From the NCBI RefSeq assembly GCF_009870125.1, contig NC_046683.1, positions 43,229,869 through 43,293,868 on the forward strand: a stretch of 64,000 nt of DNA, given 5' to 3'. Under the pieces are notes generated by a model. The model worked only from the letters and a program-made list of their open reading frames with translations, did not search any database and was not told the DNA's origin. Made by a program: the position numbers and the translations under genes. The DNA is from Drosophila pseudoobscura (lineage: Eukaryota > Arthropoda > Insecta > Diptera > Drosophilidae). How positions within the stretch are numbered: position 1 is the first letter of the stretch; each line of letters begins with the position of its first letter. Positions 1 through 13,831 of this stretch are shown here, in pieces.

Positions 1-1190
1 ACTTTTTGTTCGACCTGAAAGATACAGCATGTGAATAAAAGTTAAGTGAATTGCTACTTACGAATAAAATGGTTAACTTTTAAGCTCATATCTCCTAAAG
101 TAAAAAAAAAATTTTCTCAAAATTTCCATGTTGGACAGCCTTGTAAAATTTTCAATCGGATCAATATATTCAAATTATTCCAGGCACTCACTAAGGAAAT
201 TAATTTTGCCGCCACGCGACGACGTTTGCATGTTTATATTATTTGAAATGAACCTGTACAAAATATGCATATAAATGTGCAATTTTATTATTGTAATATT
301 TATTATTTTGTGACCTTATATCTATAGTCGCAAAATACGTGAAAATACGTGTGCGCTCCAGACAAAACAGAAAATCGAAAACGGTTTCATGGCGCGAGAG
401 TACCAGAGTCGAAGACCTGGGAGCGTACGCAAGAAATTCTTTTAGCACGTCTTCCTTTTTTAAACTTGCACATATCTATTTACTGTGTGGTAGTGTTGTA
501 GCAACATGGCACAGTGGCGCTTCGCAACATTTTCGGAAATTTCGAAAGGTCGCGCAACATTTTACATTTTACTATGTACGCTACGTGATTATTTTACAAA
601 ATTTGTTACCTGGCCTGTATTTCATTTTTTGTGTCGTTTTGCCTGTTGTCCATACCTCCTTTTTCCAAAGCAATTTCCCAGAGGGGAAATTTTATAAACT
701 TCCTTCCAGGGGATTTATGATTTCATCATTTGTATGTCATCCAAGGTCCAATGAATGACCGATTTTTATAGTTTACTAATACCAAGAATATGTATGAGGA
801 TTCGAGATATATATAGAGGCATCTAATAAAATTCGTGAATATATAAAAACAATGTCACTTAAGTTTCAAAGTAGCTTGGAAAACAGAATTCGAACATTAA
901 TTAAACGAAATAGGGTATACGAAGGTAGATACTCCATAAATTTGTTATAATATGTAGCAAGTGTGTAATTACCGTGTAGTTTCCATGTAAAATAAAGTTA
1001 CATTTTTGTTGACCTTCTTTGTTTAAAGCTCATTTAATAGGCAATCCAATAAAAGGAGTCCTAAAAATGGACCACTCTTGTAGAAAATTGGTCCATCAAT
1101 CGGATAAAAGTATATATTTAGCACTAAAGGTCCTAGTTAACTAGTAACATTAGACTGAATATAAAAATTGAGGAATCTGATTTTCATTGG
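1..1190. other. AT-rich flank without a recognised gene
   Basis: No reading frame here looks like a conserved protein. The longest frame (339-758, 139 codons) has simple composition and no family motif. An AATAAA at about 991 could end a gene lying off the left edge, but nothing else supports that. Confidence 0.4.
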
Positions 1191-1191
1191 T

Positions 1192-1290
1192 ATATTTACG
1201 GTATACTTTGAAAACGTGACGGTATGTTTCGGTATATTTCTGAGGGTCAGACCGTATCTCTTATCCATTATTTCGTGGCCACACCGGACT
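1192..1290 (+). promoter_or_regulatory. Motif 6/Motif 1-like promoter cluster, gene unassigned
   Basis: Several GGTATATTT/CGGTAT-type copies (Ohler motif 6, consensus KTYRGTATWTTT) are followed by CTGAGGGTCAGACCGTAT and a Motif 1-like GGCCACACCGG near 1276. The same composite precedes Prosbeta2, mRpL39 and CG5114 in this window, so this is probably a TATA-less promoter reading right. The nearest gene on that strand is Reck, which starts at 3324. A Reck 5' untranslated exon near 1300-1453, with a possible donor GTAAAC at 1454, is an inference. Confidence 0.45.
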
Positions 1291-3323
1291 CGATTCTGAT
1301 TTTAACGGTTGACTCGTGCGGAAGCAGCTGAAGGCGGCGGGCGTTTTTTTTTTTCAAAACACAAATTTTATATATGGAAACTTTTCAAATTAGTGACGAT
1401 CAGACCAGTCTAATTACTGTGGATATAAGTCGAGCGGAGGCTCAGTGAATTCGGTAAACAAAATAAGTGAATAAATAATAATTTGTGGTATTAAACTTGT
1501 GCATTGGTTCGGCTCCTTGGATGATTCCTCTGGATGATAACAAAAGTAGCGCCATTTGTGGTGTTCTGCAAATGCATTGTGCTCAAACTGCAATCAAAAC
1601 GGAATCACACACTGTCATGCTGGGAGCGACAAAGGCGGCACTCAACCTCAAGCTGCATATGAGTTAATATTTGTCTAGTTTTTGAACAAGCCGCCGCTTT
1701 TGTGTTTCGTCTGACGACAGAGCGTTGGCGGTGGGAGTGACGTGCCTAGGTCCTAGTCCACTTTAGCAGACAACGTCTTTGCGGCAAGGCTCTGAGAGGA
1801 CGTGTGAGGGGGAGGCTTGACTGAGACTCCACATCACATCAAATAGCTCCACTTTCCTTTCGCAGGATAACTGCTCTGTGTGTGCCGGCCCCCCTTGTTC
1901 TCTTGATGTGCATCTGTGTGTGAGTGTGCGCTCGACTCCTTTGCTCTGTAAAATATGCAATTAGAAAGACATCAAAGCGGAGCTACCGCTCAACGCTGAT
2001 AGACCGCCCACCACCCTCAGACTATTACTTACAGTTGCGGCCAAAATAATAGTACTTTCAGTCAAGCTTCAAATCTCCTCCCAACACGTTCCTTTCAATT
2101 ACCCAATCAGATGACAATGAACCGAAACCGACTTGGCTGTGTGTTCTGATGATCCTTGCGCAATTTTGGTATTACTTCAATCAAAACATTCTGCTTGGAT
2201 AATATATAAAAATATTCTTTAGTTTACCATATCCGCGCATTCTGTGGGCTATTAAGAAAACTCACAAAGCGATGCCAGTGATCCACTAAGCGGCTAAAAT
2301 GTAGGCTGAAGGTGGCTATTATCTTGACCGCAGCTGTGCCCGCTTACGCTTACTGTCTCTGCATCTGACGCTGCCTCTGTACCTTCCTTCCTTGCTTAGC
2401 TATGCGCTTTGACACAAGCACACAGAAGAGTGTCAGAGAGGCGGGGGCGAGAGGCGAGAGGCAAGAGGGCTTCAAGTATCCCCGACCGAGTCCCATCATT
2501 AGTGTTCCCCTCCGTTTGCGGCACTTTGTGAACCGCCGCCTCTGCCTCTGCCACTGCCACTGCTTTTGATATTATTTATTTATATTTTTCACTTTTAATA
2601 AAATGTTGTCGCTGCCGCTGAAAGACTTGGCCAAACGGTAGAGGGACTGACGGACGGACAGAGCCTGGCGAGGTCAATTGGCTTAATTACTGTGTGACAG
2701 CGTGTGGACAAGTGGCAGTGGCGGTGGCGGTGGCGGAGGCGAAGGCGTGCTCAAAATACTTGCACAGACACCAGCAATTATATGTATATTCCGGCCGATC
2801 TGTAGTTGGAACTCCCAATCAATAGAGTCCCTTGTGGCGGAAAAAGCATTAAATTTAATCGGTTTTGGTTTTCATTTTTTCGTTTTTACGAGTATTTGAT
2901 TCACTATCTCTAGAGCTGATCCCCACTGTGCACACATACAGGCATGTCTAAACGAGTATGTGCATGTGTGTGTGTGTGAACAGTGGAGGTCAAAAAACTA
3001 AGCCATTTCCAAAGATTAAAACGCATATGTGTGTGTATATTTAAATTTAAAGTCCTTGTGCTGTCTCCTGGATAATACGAGGGCATAGGAATTTTCTTAT
3101 CGCACGGATGCCATGCCATTCGGACATGTAGATGAGCCAAGAAAAACACATATGTACATATGTATGTATTGGTGGACGGACACACTCATTTCTCTTCGAC
3201 TGATCGACTTATCAGAAGTGGTGCCAGCGCACAAAATGCACTCCACATAATCCACAACAAGAAAAATACTTATAAAAAAACAACATAAATCAGTGAACTG
3301 AAGGAAAAACGAAAACGATAAAG
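1291..3323. other. Upstream region of Reck
   Basis: No coding frame is recognisable. The stretch contains purine/pyrimidine-rich and GGTGGC-rich simple sequence (around 2714-2740), and short CA/TG runs near 2963-2990. It probably holds the 5' untranslated exon(s) and first intron of Reck, but no splice site could be confirmed. Confidence 0.35.
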
Positions 3324-6300
3324 ATGCGCCCGAGTGGCTGGCAGTGGCTGGTGCCGCTCCTCCTCCTGTTGTCCCTCAGTCTGGCCAGCGCCGTGCGCCA
3401 GCTGGAGGAGAACCAGAGCGCCAAGAAAGATCACCCGCACGCCTCAGAGCGGCAAGTGCGGCGACGCAACAAGAGCAACGCCTCAGTCGACCAGCAAAGA
3501 CTCCTGGCAACCGGAAGCACCAAAAAGAAGGCCAGCACGGACTCGGAGGACTACGACTGGCTGGATCTGGACGCGGATGCGGATGCGGGCACCAGCGAGG
3601 CACTCGACAGCTCGGAGACGGTGGCCGTGCACGCAGTGCGAGCCCATGGCGATGGAGAGGCACATGGTAAGTCTTATCACGGCGGGCTCTGAGTCCGGCC
3701 TGAGTCACAGCCCAGTGACCTTTCGGGGCAGATCAAAAGCAGCCGCTTATAATCAGACTGCAAATTGTGTGAATTGACAAATGGGTTTGGGGATTAAAAT
3801 ATATGTACGTACATAGCGGGTTCTACTCTCATGCGAACCAGCGTATACTCGTTTAGGGATGGTCATCTATCTAGATAAATGCACACACTGCCCCTCCCAC
3901 TTTGATTTGCATGCAAATGGAAACACACTCCGCACCACACTCCCCCCACACCACACAGCCCACAGCCCACAGCCCATGTCCACATCGACATCGACATCCT
4001 CTGCAGGCCCGACACTTAATCAACAGCAATAATTTCTTTTGAGCGCGAACGAAATGTTTTAATTGAAAGTGATGATGATGATGCTACTCGCACTACTGGA
4101 TCTGTGCATCTGGGTACGAGAGCATGAATCGGCATGAGTGCGTGCTTGAACGAACGAATATCTAAATTGAAACTGTGCTCAAAATTTGTATAAATTGCTG
4201 CCAAGCTGCGAGTCTGGTGGCGCCAGCATACGGTCCACGTCCAAGCCAAACAGATACTTCAGATTCTGGAGCTGCCCCATCCTGCCCCCATCCTGCCCTG
4301 GCTGTTTCATTAACTCCAAGCCGGAGTGAATTATGGCAAATACTACACATATGTGTGTATCTTCGGGAGAGCTGTCTGTGGGTGTCAGCGGATGATAAAT
4401 GTGTTAGATTTCCAATGAAATTTAATGGTCTCTCATATGTGGATGCATGCGCGTCGCTACTTGGGGCCGAGCCGATTGTCGCCTTTTGCGAAAAGGAAAT
4501 TCTTTCGCCGCCAGTGATGGGGCTGTGCCTTGCATCCGAAATGACTGTGCGGTGCGATTTCAAATGCTTTGCATACAAATACCAAGTAATGAAGGCAATT
4601 CACTTTGATGGTTTATTTGGATTCGATCGAGGCACTCATAAAAAGTTGTAGATACTCGTAAAACAATAAGCTACGAGAGTGCGTAGCCAGTACCACCCAG
4701 GATGGGTGGTCACTCCTTTGATGCGGCCCAACAGTGGTAGCACTGCTAGAAAATGCCAAAGCACTCTGTCCAAGACAAATCAGCTGTGACATTTGACTTG
4801 TAGACTCTCGGAAACCGAGTGCTATTGAGACGACTTCTGTATTTATAGATACACCGCAGATGCCCACCCCATTCCCCCCCTCCCTGGCGGTGGGTTGGCA
4901 GGCAACTTAGATCATTGGCCACAATCGAGGCAGAGTCGGAGCCAGAAGACTGCGCAACTTTGCAACTAAAATCGTATAAATAGCACTCACTACTCACTAC
5001 GACACATTATTCGGAGAGTAGCCAAACATAAATGAAAACATTAACAGTTTTATAAATAAACACTATATAAAATGTGTGCAAACAAAAAAAAAAGAATTAA
5101 GAGGCAAGACGGAAAGACGGCAAGACGCCCGCCCGGCAAATCAAGAAGACATTTTCCAAGACATTTGTCACAGTTGGCCAGCAGAAAATTTGCATTTGAT
5201 TCCCCAAATCAATGTTCATAGGTCCGTCCCCACAGCCAAATTTATTTCGGCAGACATCAAAGTAAATTTCCGCTAAAATTAGTCACAGAAAACCCAAAAG
5301 AGAATATTCCGACTTGCTTTGCTGGGCCGAAAAGAAATGACTGGGCCAAAAATAGGTGAGTTCTCAGGCAAGAGATGAGGAAATCTTAACATTTTCTCGC
5401 CTCCTCCGCCTCCGCCTCTCCACCTCCTCGTCTAGGCCTCCTCGTGCTCCCTTCGCAATTGCACACTTAATTAATGAGCATTGCTTTTGATCTTCTCTGA
5501 AGTTCAGTAGCCCCCTCCCCAGCCCTTCGCCCCTTCCACTACCCCTCCAGTTCAGTTCCTGCTCCAAGTGACAAAAACGAAATTTTTCACGCACTCAACA
5601 GAACTCTTTGAACCCGCCCTTCGGCCAGCCAACGCCAACTGTCACTCGCCTCGCTCCGGGGACATGGGACATGTGTCGCACATGTTGGGTATGCCAAGCG
5701 GTAACAACTAGGGATGGGAGGAATCAGAACGAGATCAGAACGAGAGTGCGATCCCCACATGATCCCAGGTTATCACAATCATTAGACCTTGATAATGTTT
5801 TTTTTTTGACTATGTTTGCCTTCTAAAAGAGCGAATCTGTAACAGATCATCCTTACTTGGCCCAATCACCACGCATTCGATAGTCTCACGATGAATTAAT
5901 AAAGCAAGTGCTATCAGAACAGTCTCCCAATTCTGTAGGGAAATCTGGAAATGTAAAGGAAGTAATTAGAAATCATCAGAGGCTAGGTCAGATCAGCTTT
6001 TATCTGCGAGTATCGCCGAGTATCTGCGTGTCACGCTGCCATATCTGCTGTCCATATCTGCCCATTCACCATTCGCCACCTTTGTATTGCCAAGAAAAGT
6101 TCAGCAGCCAATGAACAATCCTCAAAATAAACCGCAGAGGAGGATGCGGAGACGGGCAGAGAAAGGCAATAAGTGCTTAACAAGTGATCAGTCACCGTGC
6201 ATGGAGAGCATAGATTAGCTGGATACGATCCACCTAATTAGGGAGGAGCAGAATCACCCTGTCCCAGAGACCCCTCCATTGCAGTGTTGTTGTGGGACTT

Positions 6301-9300
6301 TCGCTCAAGGAATTGTGTACGAGTGTCTGCGGGCAACAGATTCACATGTGGCCATCGGGAATCGCACATCAAGCAGAGCTCTTGCTGCTTTTCTGTGGCA
6401 TTTACTTAAATTTAAATTTACTGAGTGGTGTCAAAATGCGTGAGCCAAGCCATTAAACCTTGATATGCTGCACTTTGCTTACTTAACTGCTTGTTTTCCT
6501 GCCCCTCTTTTTTAATATCTCTCTCTTTTTGCCCCCTCCAGATATCTTCACATGTTGCAATCAGGTCTTTGGCTCATGTCGCACAGCTTGCGAAAATGTA
6601 AGTATGGGAAGCATCGCGACGGGAAGATGCTCGTATCTCGAAGTTAATCATACATACATATATCATAAATACTTATGAATGCTGTTTCTGGTTTTGTTGT
6701 CCGGGATATCCGTACACATCGTACATACATATCGTACAGACTTAATTCGTAGATTGGGATATCGATATATAGATAAAGCTGTATTGCTTTTTTAAGGAAC
6801 AAGAAAATTATGAATATATGAACATATATTGTAAATATGCATATCAGATTATATTCTTTTTTCTGTACACCCCATTGCGGCGCCAAACGTGGTCTTGGCC
6901 AAACCAAACCCAATGGAAAATCTACCCAAAGGGAAACGATATGTCCGTCATAAATATTAAACGCCATCCAGGTAACTTGCGATCTAAGAACGAGCACAGT
7001 GGACAGCCGTTCAGATTCAGATTGAACCATCCGATAAGAGGGAAAACTACTGCTCGGCACATTTCCTGGTATGTGCCACACTCCACACTCCTCTCTCGCT
7101 CGCTCTCTGTGGCTGCTTCTGCGAGAGGTGCATACTAAACAATATGAATTTAGAATTCCATAAGCGTGATGGTGGCTCAGTCAGTCGACGAGAATTATTA
7201 TGACAGGTTTAACGACTGTTCAAAAGAACTTTGAATGCCATATCCGCCGTGCGTTGTTCGGTGTTTGGTGTTCGGTGTTCGGTATTCGGTGTTTGGCGTT
7301 CGGTGAATGAGAGCCTTGTGCCAAAAAGGAAAATTCAGGCTACCATCGCAGGCCATAGTAGAGCTCGACAAAATCCACACACACAAATTGCATTGTTAAT
7401 TAGCATAAACTGGCAAACAGGTAATTGCAGCTCAAAGACCAAGCCCAGACAAGAGCCAGATCCAGAGCCACAGCCAGAGCCAGAGCCAGAACAACCAGTT
7501 TGCCACTCAAAGTCATTCATAAAACTTGAGCCCGGGCCCGGGCAAAAATCAATTTGTTGTCTGTGTGAGCCAATACTCCATGCCCCCCAACGGGTCTCTG
7601 TGTCTGAGTCTGGGTCTGGGTCTGCGTGTGTCTCGGTAGCCTGCTCCTAGCCCCGACAAAAGCCCGCAATCAAATCAATGGCATCATTTAACTTTGTAAT
7701 CATAACAATTTTCCCCCCAAAACCAATTAGTTTTCTCAATTGAAAGTGGGCGCCGTGCCGGGGTTTCTCCATTTTTGTTTTCCATTTTCCATTTTCACTT
7801 AGAAATGCAAATTAAGGCATTAAATCTTTTGCCCAAATTGAAACTGACAAAGTGACATCCACAAAACAGGATAATGCCGAAGTAAGACAAAGCAAACTGG
7901 TTCCCCCATTGGCCCAGGCCCAGGCACAGGCACAGGCAGTGGCCTAGGCGGGTATTTCCCATTTACTTTTGAATTGCTTTTTTTGTGTGGAAGAGACTAT
8001 AGAGAGACGAGATCTTTCAAGTGGGCGTCGGGAAATAGGAGACCCAATTGATATCCGAATCCCCCCCCCCACACACACAGAACAAGCTGTTGCAAAACGT
8101 GTGAAAAGTCGAGCCGAGATGGGAGATCAGATCAGATCAGATCTCCTCTCCTCTCTTCTGCCGATAAGTGCAAATTTACGCCCATTTTATTATTGACAAA
8201 ATGGTTTTTTGTGGCCCGAGGGGAACAATTGTCAGGAAGGTCTGTGTCTGCGTCTATCTTGATGGAGCTGGCAAGGTGGGCAGGCCATCCTGGCCAGAAC
8301 AAGTGAACAAGTCTCTGCCTTGCTTGAGTGTGGGAGTGCGTGACACGGCCATGGACACTTCATTAACAGAACTGCAACAGCCCTGGATGTGCGTATTCCG
8401 CAGGGGTGTGGTCCAAGGGGGTAAATAAAACTTGTGCCTGTGGAACTGCTGGCAGGAACTACAAATGCAGATAGTCCCCGATGCACTAAGCCGTAACTAC
8501 GCTCCTGCTTATGTTAATTTGAATTTATGGGAAGGAATGCCACCACGCTGAAGATATCCAGACAAGTTCTGGGGACAAGGGAGACCAAGTACGAGTATCT
8601 TGAATAGACATCGCTTTACTCAGATTACTGCGGCAGATACGCGAGCCGAGAGCCTCGAGCCGAGCCTGGGCCTGGGCCTGAAAATGTGTTATTGAAGTTT
8701 CCTGGGCCTCCTCTTCTTTATCGATAGAAAGGAAGGGAAGAGCGAGATAGAGAGGAAGAGGCAGAGAGAAGTAAAGCAGAAAATGTTATTTATGATGGTG
8801 TCAGGAACAGAACAGCATTCAGAAATGTAACATAATACGCCAAAAAATAAAACTGCAACCTGCATGTTTTGGTCTCCGTCCCCTTTCCCGTTCCCCGTTC
8901 CCGTCCCCATCGGCACCCCTGATATCCCCTCATTAAGGTCCCGCTGGGACTACAGTGAGCACTTGAAGCAGATACCCAACAGGTTGCGGGTTGAGAGAGC
9001 CAAGCCGGTGATTAGGCTTCGATTCGACTAACCTGAGATTGTGTATTTATCGGCAACGAGTATCTAATACCATTTGTGCATGGATACCTTTCCAGCTATC
9101 ATTGGTGGAGTTTGCCACGGGCGGCGCTGGCGACGGTCGTGAGGAGCTGCGGAAGTATTGTCAACTGCATCAGGTGGAGTTCTGGACTTGCATCAACCAA
9201 ACGTTCGAGGGTAAGCGGGGTAATGTGCAGGAAATCCACTCGGACAATCAATTCTCATTTGCTGGACTCTCTCCACTCTCCTCTCCGCAGCGGTCACCCG

Positions 9301-12300
9301 CGGTGCCGACTGGTCGGGCAGGCGTTGCTGCCAGTTTGGAGTTCTGCAACATTGTCGCAATGTCTGCGCCTCGGCGAACCAAGCCCCGGTCCACACCTGC
9401 AGGCGCAGCGATGAACAGATGCTGTACGACTGTCTGGAGCGCCAGGATGCGGCCGATCGGTGCTGTGGCCAGGCGCGCACCTCCGAGTGTCTTCAGGTGA
9501 GATTCTGGTAGTAAAAGCACACCTTCATTGCCAAATCTGGTACAAGCAGACCATCTACAAACTTGTCTATGATTTGATGACTACAAAGATGAAATTTATT
9601 ATACATATTCGGTACTCAAAGAGTTTAGGCAAAGGCGTTTGCCGAAATATATAACCTTCATTTTAGAATTTTTAGGGACTATGACACCTATTGAACGCGC
9701 TTGCCCCTAATATCAAAAACTCTTATATTTTATATCTTTTATATGGTAGTATGGCTTAGTATAGAATATACAAATATAATGAGTGGATTTAAATTTGTAA
9801 AAATACATAATATGATATAATTCATACATATCTTCACATTTGAATAGCTATCGTTAGAGTATTCAGCGTTTCAAGTATGAATAAGCAAAGGATTTTCAAG
9901 TACAACTCTCCGCTAGCTCTCTTTCGGGTCTTTTGTTACGCTCAGCACTACGGAGAGCGCTTTGACGCCATGTCTTATGAGAGAGAGAGAAAGAAGAACG
10001 AAGTTTGCTGTTGTACTGTGCAAAAAAGGGCCCGAAAAGAGAGCGCATTGCGGGAGCGGTCCGCTACCACCTTGTATGATATCATTATGGATGAATGTAC
10101 ATACATACATGCATATGTGAAAACACAGCAAACGATTTGCCAACAACACACAGAATATAATTATTTTATTATGCAACCAGTCAATCGCCAAACTATTTTC
10201 GAAGAAGAATAAATTTCATAAGCCTATGTTTCTCGGGCTCGGAAATCGGCCAACATGTGCAGTCAAGGAAAAAAGTCAACATACAACAACAAATTTCCAA
10301 TATTTCGGGGTTTCGCAATGAAAATTAAAAAGTTGGTATGCCATTATTTAGGACACTTACAGCTATCATTAGTTCAGAAAAAAAATTTTAAAAAATGATT
10401 TATACTAAAGTTTTTAGGAAAAAAAATTAAAATTTTCACGGAAAAAAAAGTCTTCATACATTTACGTACTTGCAGGTTCTGTGCGCACTCACACATTCAA
10501 GCGCCTACTACATCTTCAGGGCGTATATCTTCGATTCCACAAACCTCTGAATATGACTATTGAAATGTATGGGCTTATTCATCTTACAATTGATATTGTC
10601 GTTGGTTAATAGTCCTATGACATTACAGTATGCTAAGGGGTACCTTAGATTTGTCTTTGTTAAAATCGTTAAAAGAACCGAGGCACAAAAAACAGCTGAT
10701 TTAAAAGTAAAATTTTGGCGCGTAAAAATTATGCGTGGAGGAAAAGATAAAAATTTGCATATTATCCTTAAAACAAGTACTTTAGATTTTAAAGTTTAGA
10801 CCAATCGTTTCATTTGATAGGATATTTTTGTGGATCACTGTGGCCATAAAGACACTTCTGGACACTTCTTCACACATCTAAGAAGAAATGGATGACAATG
10901 GGCTTTCTTTTTTCCATTTTCCAGTCGTTTTACATAGTTTGGTTGCCTTCCTCGTGTCATAAAATATACAATTCAGCTATTCTTATACGGCAATAGCCTG
11001 ACTTTTGCAAGTATAAACGCCGCCTATTCTGCGTTATTGCGTTAATGCCGATATCGATAGCAAAAAAGCGCTCTGTCATCTGTGTAATTTGTAAAGAAAG
11101 TAAATCTAGATCTATTCCCTTCCTGCTGTGGGTTGCGTTCTATAATCACAAGTACTCGCTTCTCTTTCCAGGCCTGCCGGGCCGTCTTTGAGCCCTCCAA
11201 TGCCAGCCAGGATCATGTGGACATTGAGTCCTCGTGCGGGGATCGCAACTTGGATGTGGTACAGTGCATTCACAACCACACGGACATGGCGCCGTTGGCC
11301 AACGCCGAACAATGTAAGAACAATCCAGTTATTCTAGCTATCCCGACGACACCGAAAATGAGTTCATCCTTCGAAAATCCCCCACAGATCTGCCGTGCTG
11401 TGAGTACAGCAACAAGGAGCACTGTCGCCACACCTGTCGGAACCTGCTCCATCAGAATGTGACCCAAATAGAGCGCAGCGAGGTGATTTTCACGCGACTG
11501 GAGGCGTCTGGCTGTGGCACGCCACTGCCACACTTGCCCTTCTGGCAGTGCTTTCTGACGGTGACTCGAAAGCTGTATGTTCCAGCTGGTGGAGGACTTC
11601 AGTCGCAGCGACGTCTGGGGGGCAAGGCAGCTGAGGCCGTGGGGGGGCCAAACCACCTGGGCATGGATGCAGCCAAGCGGCAGTGCTGCGAGCAGGCCAG
11701 CAGCCACAGGTGCCGGCGCCTGTGCACGCAGATCTTCACCAGCGACTGGTGGGAGACACGGGCCAGCTTCGACAGCGAGTGCCTGGAGCAGCCCGACGAG
11801 CGGGAGCTGCGGCGCTGCGTAGAGAGCGTGGACGCCCCGTGCGAGCTGGGCTGCGATGGCCTTAGCTTCTGTTCGAACTTTAACAATCGCCCGACGGAGC
11901 TCTTCCGCAGCTGCACCCCAGCCCACGATGCAGCGGCCAGGGAGGATTTCCTGATGCTGCAGCAGCGCGGCTTTGTTCGGGTTCTCGGCCAGGAGCTTTT
12001 CATCAAGAACACTACCCGCTGTGCCCCGGACAAGTGGCAGGCTCTGGTGTGCGCCCTGCAACTGCAGCCCTGCACCAGGATGGGACTCTTCAACGGCATC
12101 TGCAGCGAGGACTGCAACGAGCTGCTTGAGGAGTGCCTAGACTGGACACGCCAACAGAAGCGACCTCAGGCCATTTGCTCGCGACTCCAACCGCAATCCT
12201 CAGCGGAGGAGGATGAGGAACCGCTGCCATGCATTTCGCTACGGTCGTATCTGAAGAAAGGCAGTGCAGAGCCCCAGGACGCGGTTGGACACTATGGACT

Positions 12301-13831
12301 GACCTCGCCCTGCTCCAAAAAGCCGTGCAACGCCAGTGAGGTGTGTGTCCTGCAGAGGAGGGGCATCCAGGGCTACGCCTGCATTCCCGGCTGCAGTCTG
12401 GGCCAGGCCTCCAGCCTGATTGTGCCCTTTGGGGCGTACGTCCGCCTCAGCAAGAGCAGTATCCACACCAAGTCCGATGTGGGTCAGCTACTGACCGCCG
12501 AGCACATTGTCTGCAGCTGCGGGCTTCAGGGCCACCTCGAGCAGTGCCAGCCGCTGCCCAGCTACAGCCACGCCCACTGTACTCTACCCGGGGGGCGAAG
12601 CTTCCGGCATGGCTCATCCTTCTACCTGGAGTGCAATCTCTGCAGCTGCTTCGCCGGCGAGATCACGTGCACCAAGAAACAGTGTCGCCTGCCGGGCTTC
12701 ACGGACTCCAGCTTCACCAGCCTTCCGTGCAATTGTGCGGCGCATTATGTGCCCGTGTGCGGCTCGAATGGGAACACCTATCCCTCGGCGTGCGTCGCCA
12801 AGTGCCACATGCCGGAGGGAAACTATGTGTACGGGGCATGCAATGCCCGTAATGCTTGTCAGGCGGCGGCTCCCAACAGCTGTCCCCAGGGAACCCAGTG
12901 CCTGGACAAGCGGAAGGTGTGCCTGGCCAGCATGCAGCGGCCCTGCCAGCAGTATGTCTGTGGTAAGCTCAAGTCAGATTCAGTTTGCGTCTAAGTCCGG
13001 ACTAATTCTCCTTTTCCCTTTACAGTGAACGCCACCGCCTCGAACTGCTCGTCCTACCATCAGGGCGAGGTGTGTGACACCCAGGGACGCACTCACCCTA
13101 ATGCCTGCGCTCTGCTGCGAGACAATCCCAGTGGCCAGGTGGCTTATTGGTCGGCCTGCCAGTCGAGTCGATCGGCACCGTCGCCCTCACCCGTCTGTGG
13201 CATCAATGGGGTGACCTATCGGAGCATTTACGCAGCCCGGGCCGAGTATGTTCTGACCGACTACGTGGGTCGTTGCCGGGAGGTGGGTTTGCTGGCCAGC
13301 GAAATGGGCAGACGATGTCGTACAGTCCAGTGCCCGGCTCCAGTGTCCAAAAACTGTCGATTGATTGTGCCGCCCGGAGCATGCTGTCCACTTTGTGCGG
13401 GCGGAGCCTTCAGGATTATCTACTCCCGGAAGCAGTTCGATCGAGCCATGTATGGGCTGAGAGCTCAGAGCAGCACATTGCTCACCCTGCATGGGGTGCT
13501 CCAGCAGCTCGACGGGCTGGTGCAGGTTAGCGAGTGCCAGCTGACGGGATTCCTCACCATGGAAGTGGGCATATTTGTGGCTCTGGTGCCAAGCAGCAGC
13601 ATCAAGCGACCAACTCGGCTCCAACTGGAGGCGTGTGCGCGCGAGGCCGAGAAGATATCGTCGCTGATAAATGCCCAGTCCCCAAGGATTACCACCAACC
13701 TGGCCCTGTCCTGTCTGACTGTGTCGCATCTGCTGGAACCCACACCAAATGCGGCGAATTTGTATGGTTCTGGGACCCTATGGTTAATGCCCCTAATTTT
13801 TTTTGTAGGTCGTAGCTTAGTTGTAGGATAG
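3324..13831 (+). CDS. Reck: Reck orthologue, GPI-anchored cysteine-rich protein with Kazal repeats
   Basis: Seven coding exons join in frame: 3324-3666, 6542-6597, 9096-9210, 9291-9496, 11172-11313, 11388-12962 and 13026-13831. They give 1080 residues, against about 970 in human RECK. The start is an ATG followed by a clear signal peptide (LVPLLLLLSLSLASA). Five cysteine-knot motifs of form CC-x(n)-CR-x(2-3)-C follow, near residues 119, 184, 229, 291 and 387, matching the five knots of RECK. A long cysteine-rich middle comes next, then Kazal-like modules; one at about 12728-12800 reads VPVCGSNGNTYPSAC and another at about 13190 reads SPVCGINGVTYRS. The end is a hydrophobic tail (LWLMPLIFFV) typical of a GPI signal. 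RECK is a cell-surface regulator of metalloproteases and, in vertebrates, a Wnt7 co-receptor; the fly role is inferred from the family. Prosbeta2 is convergent downstream. Confidence 0.9.
3667..6541 (+). other. Reck intron 1
   Basis: A GTAAGT donor at 3667 pairs with a CCTCCAG acceptor ending at 6541. Several open frames on both strands (for example 4162-4651) have no family resemblance. Repeated AGCCCACAGCCCACAGCCC simple sequence lies near 3957. No other gene is seen. Confidence 0.75.
6598..9095 (+). other. Reck intron 2
   Basis: The intron runs from GTAAGT at 6598 to TTTCCAG at 9095. It contains tandem GTTCGGTGTTTGGTGTTCGG-like sequence near 7255-7300 and AGCCAGAGCC repeats near 7455-7490. 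The adjacent reading frames are products of these simple repeats, so no gene is called. Confidence 0.75.
9497..11171 (+). other. Reck intron 4, with a DRE-like site
   Basis: The intron runs from GTGAGA at 9497 to TTTCCAG at 11171. It is mostly AT-rich. A perfect TATCGATA (DREF-type element) lies at 11052-11059, about 110 bases before exon 5. No coding frame is supported. Confidence 0.7.

Noticed and set aside
339-758. 139-codon plus frame near the left edge
   Set aside because: AT-rich, low-complexity composition with no family motif and no promoter or splice context.
11270-12117. Long minus-strand frames (263 and 172 codons) opposite Reck exon 6
   Set aside because: They are shadows of GC-rich Reck coding sequence, whose plus frame carries conserved cysteine motifs and consensus splice sites.
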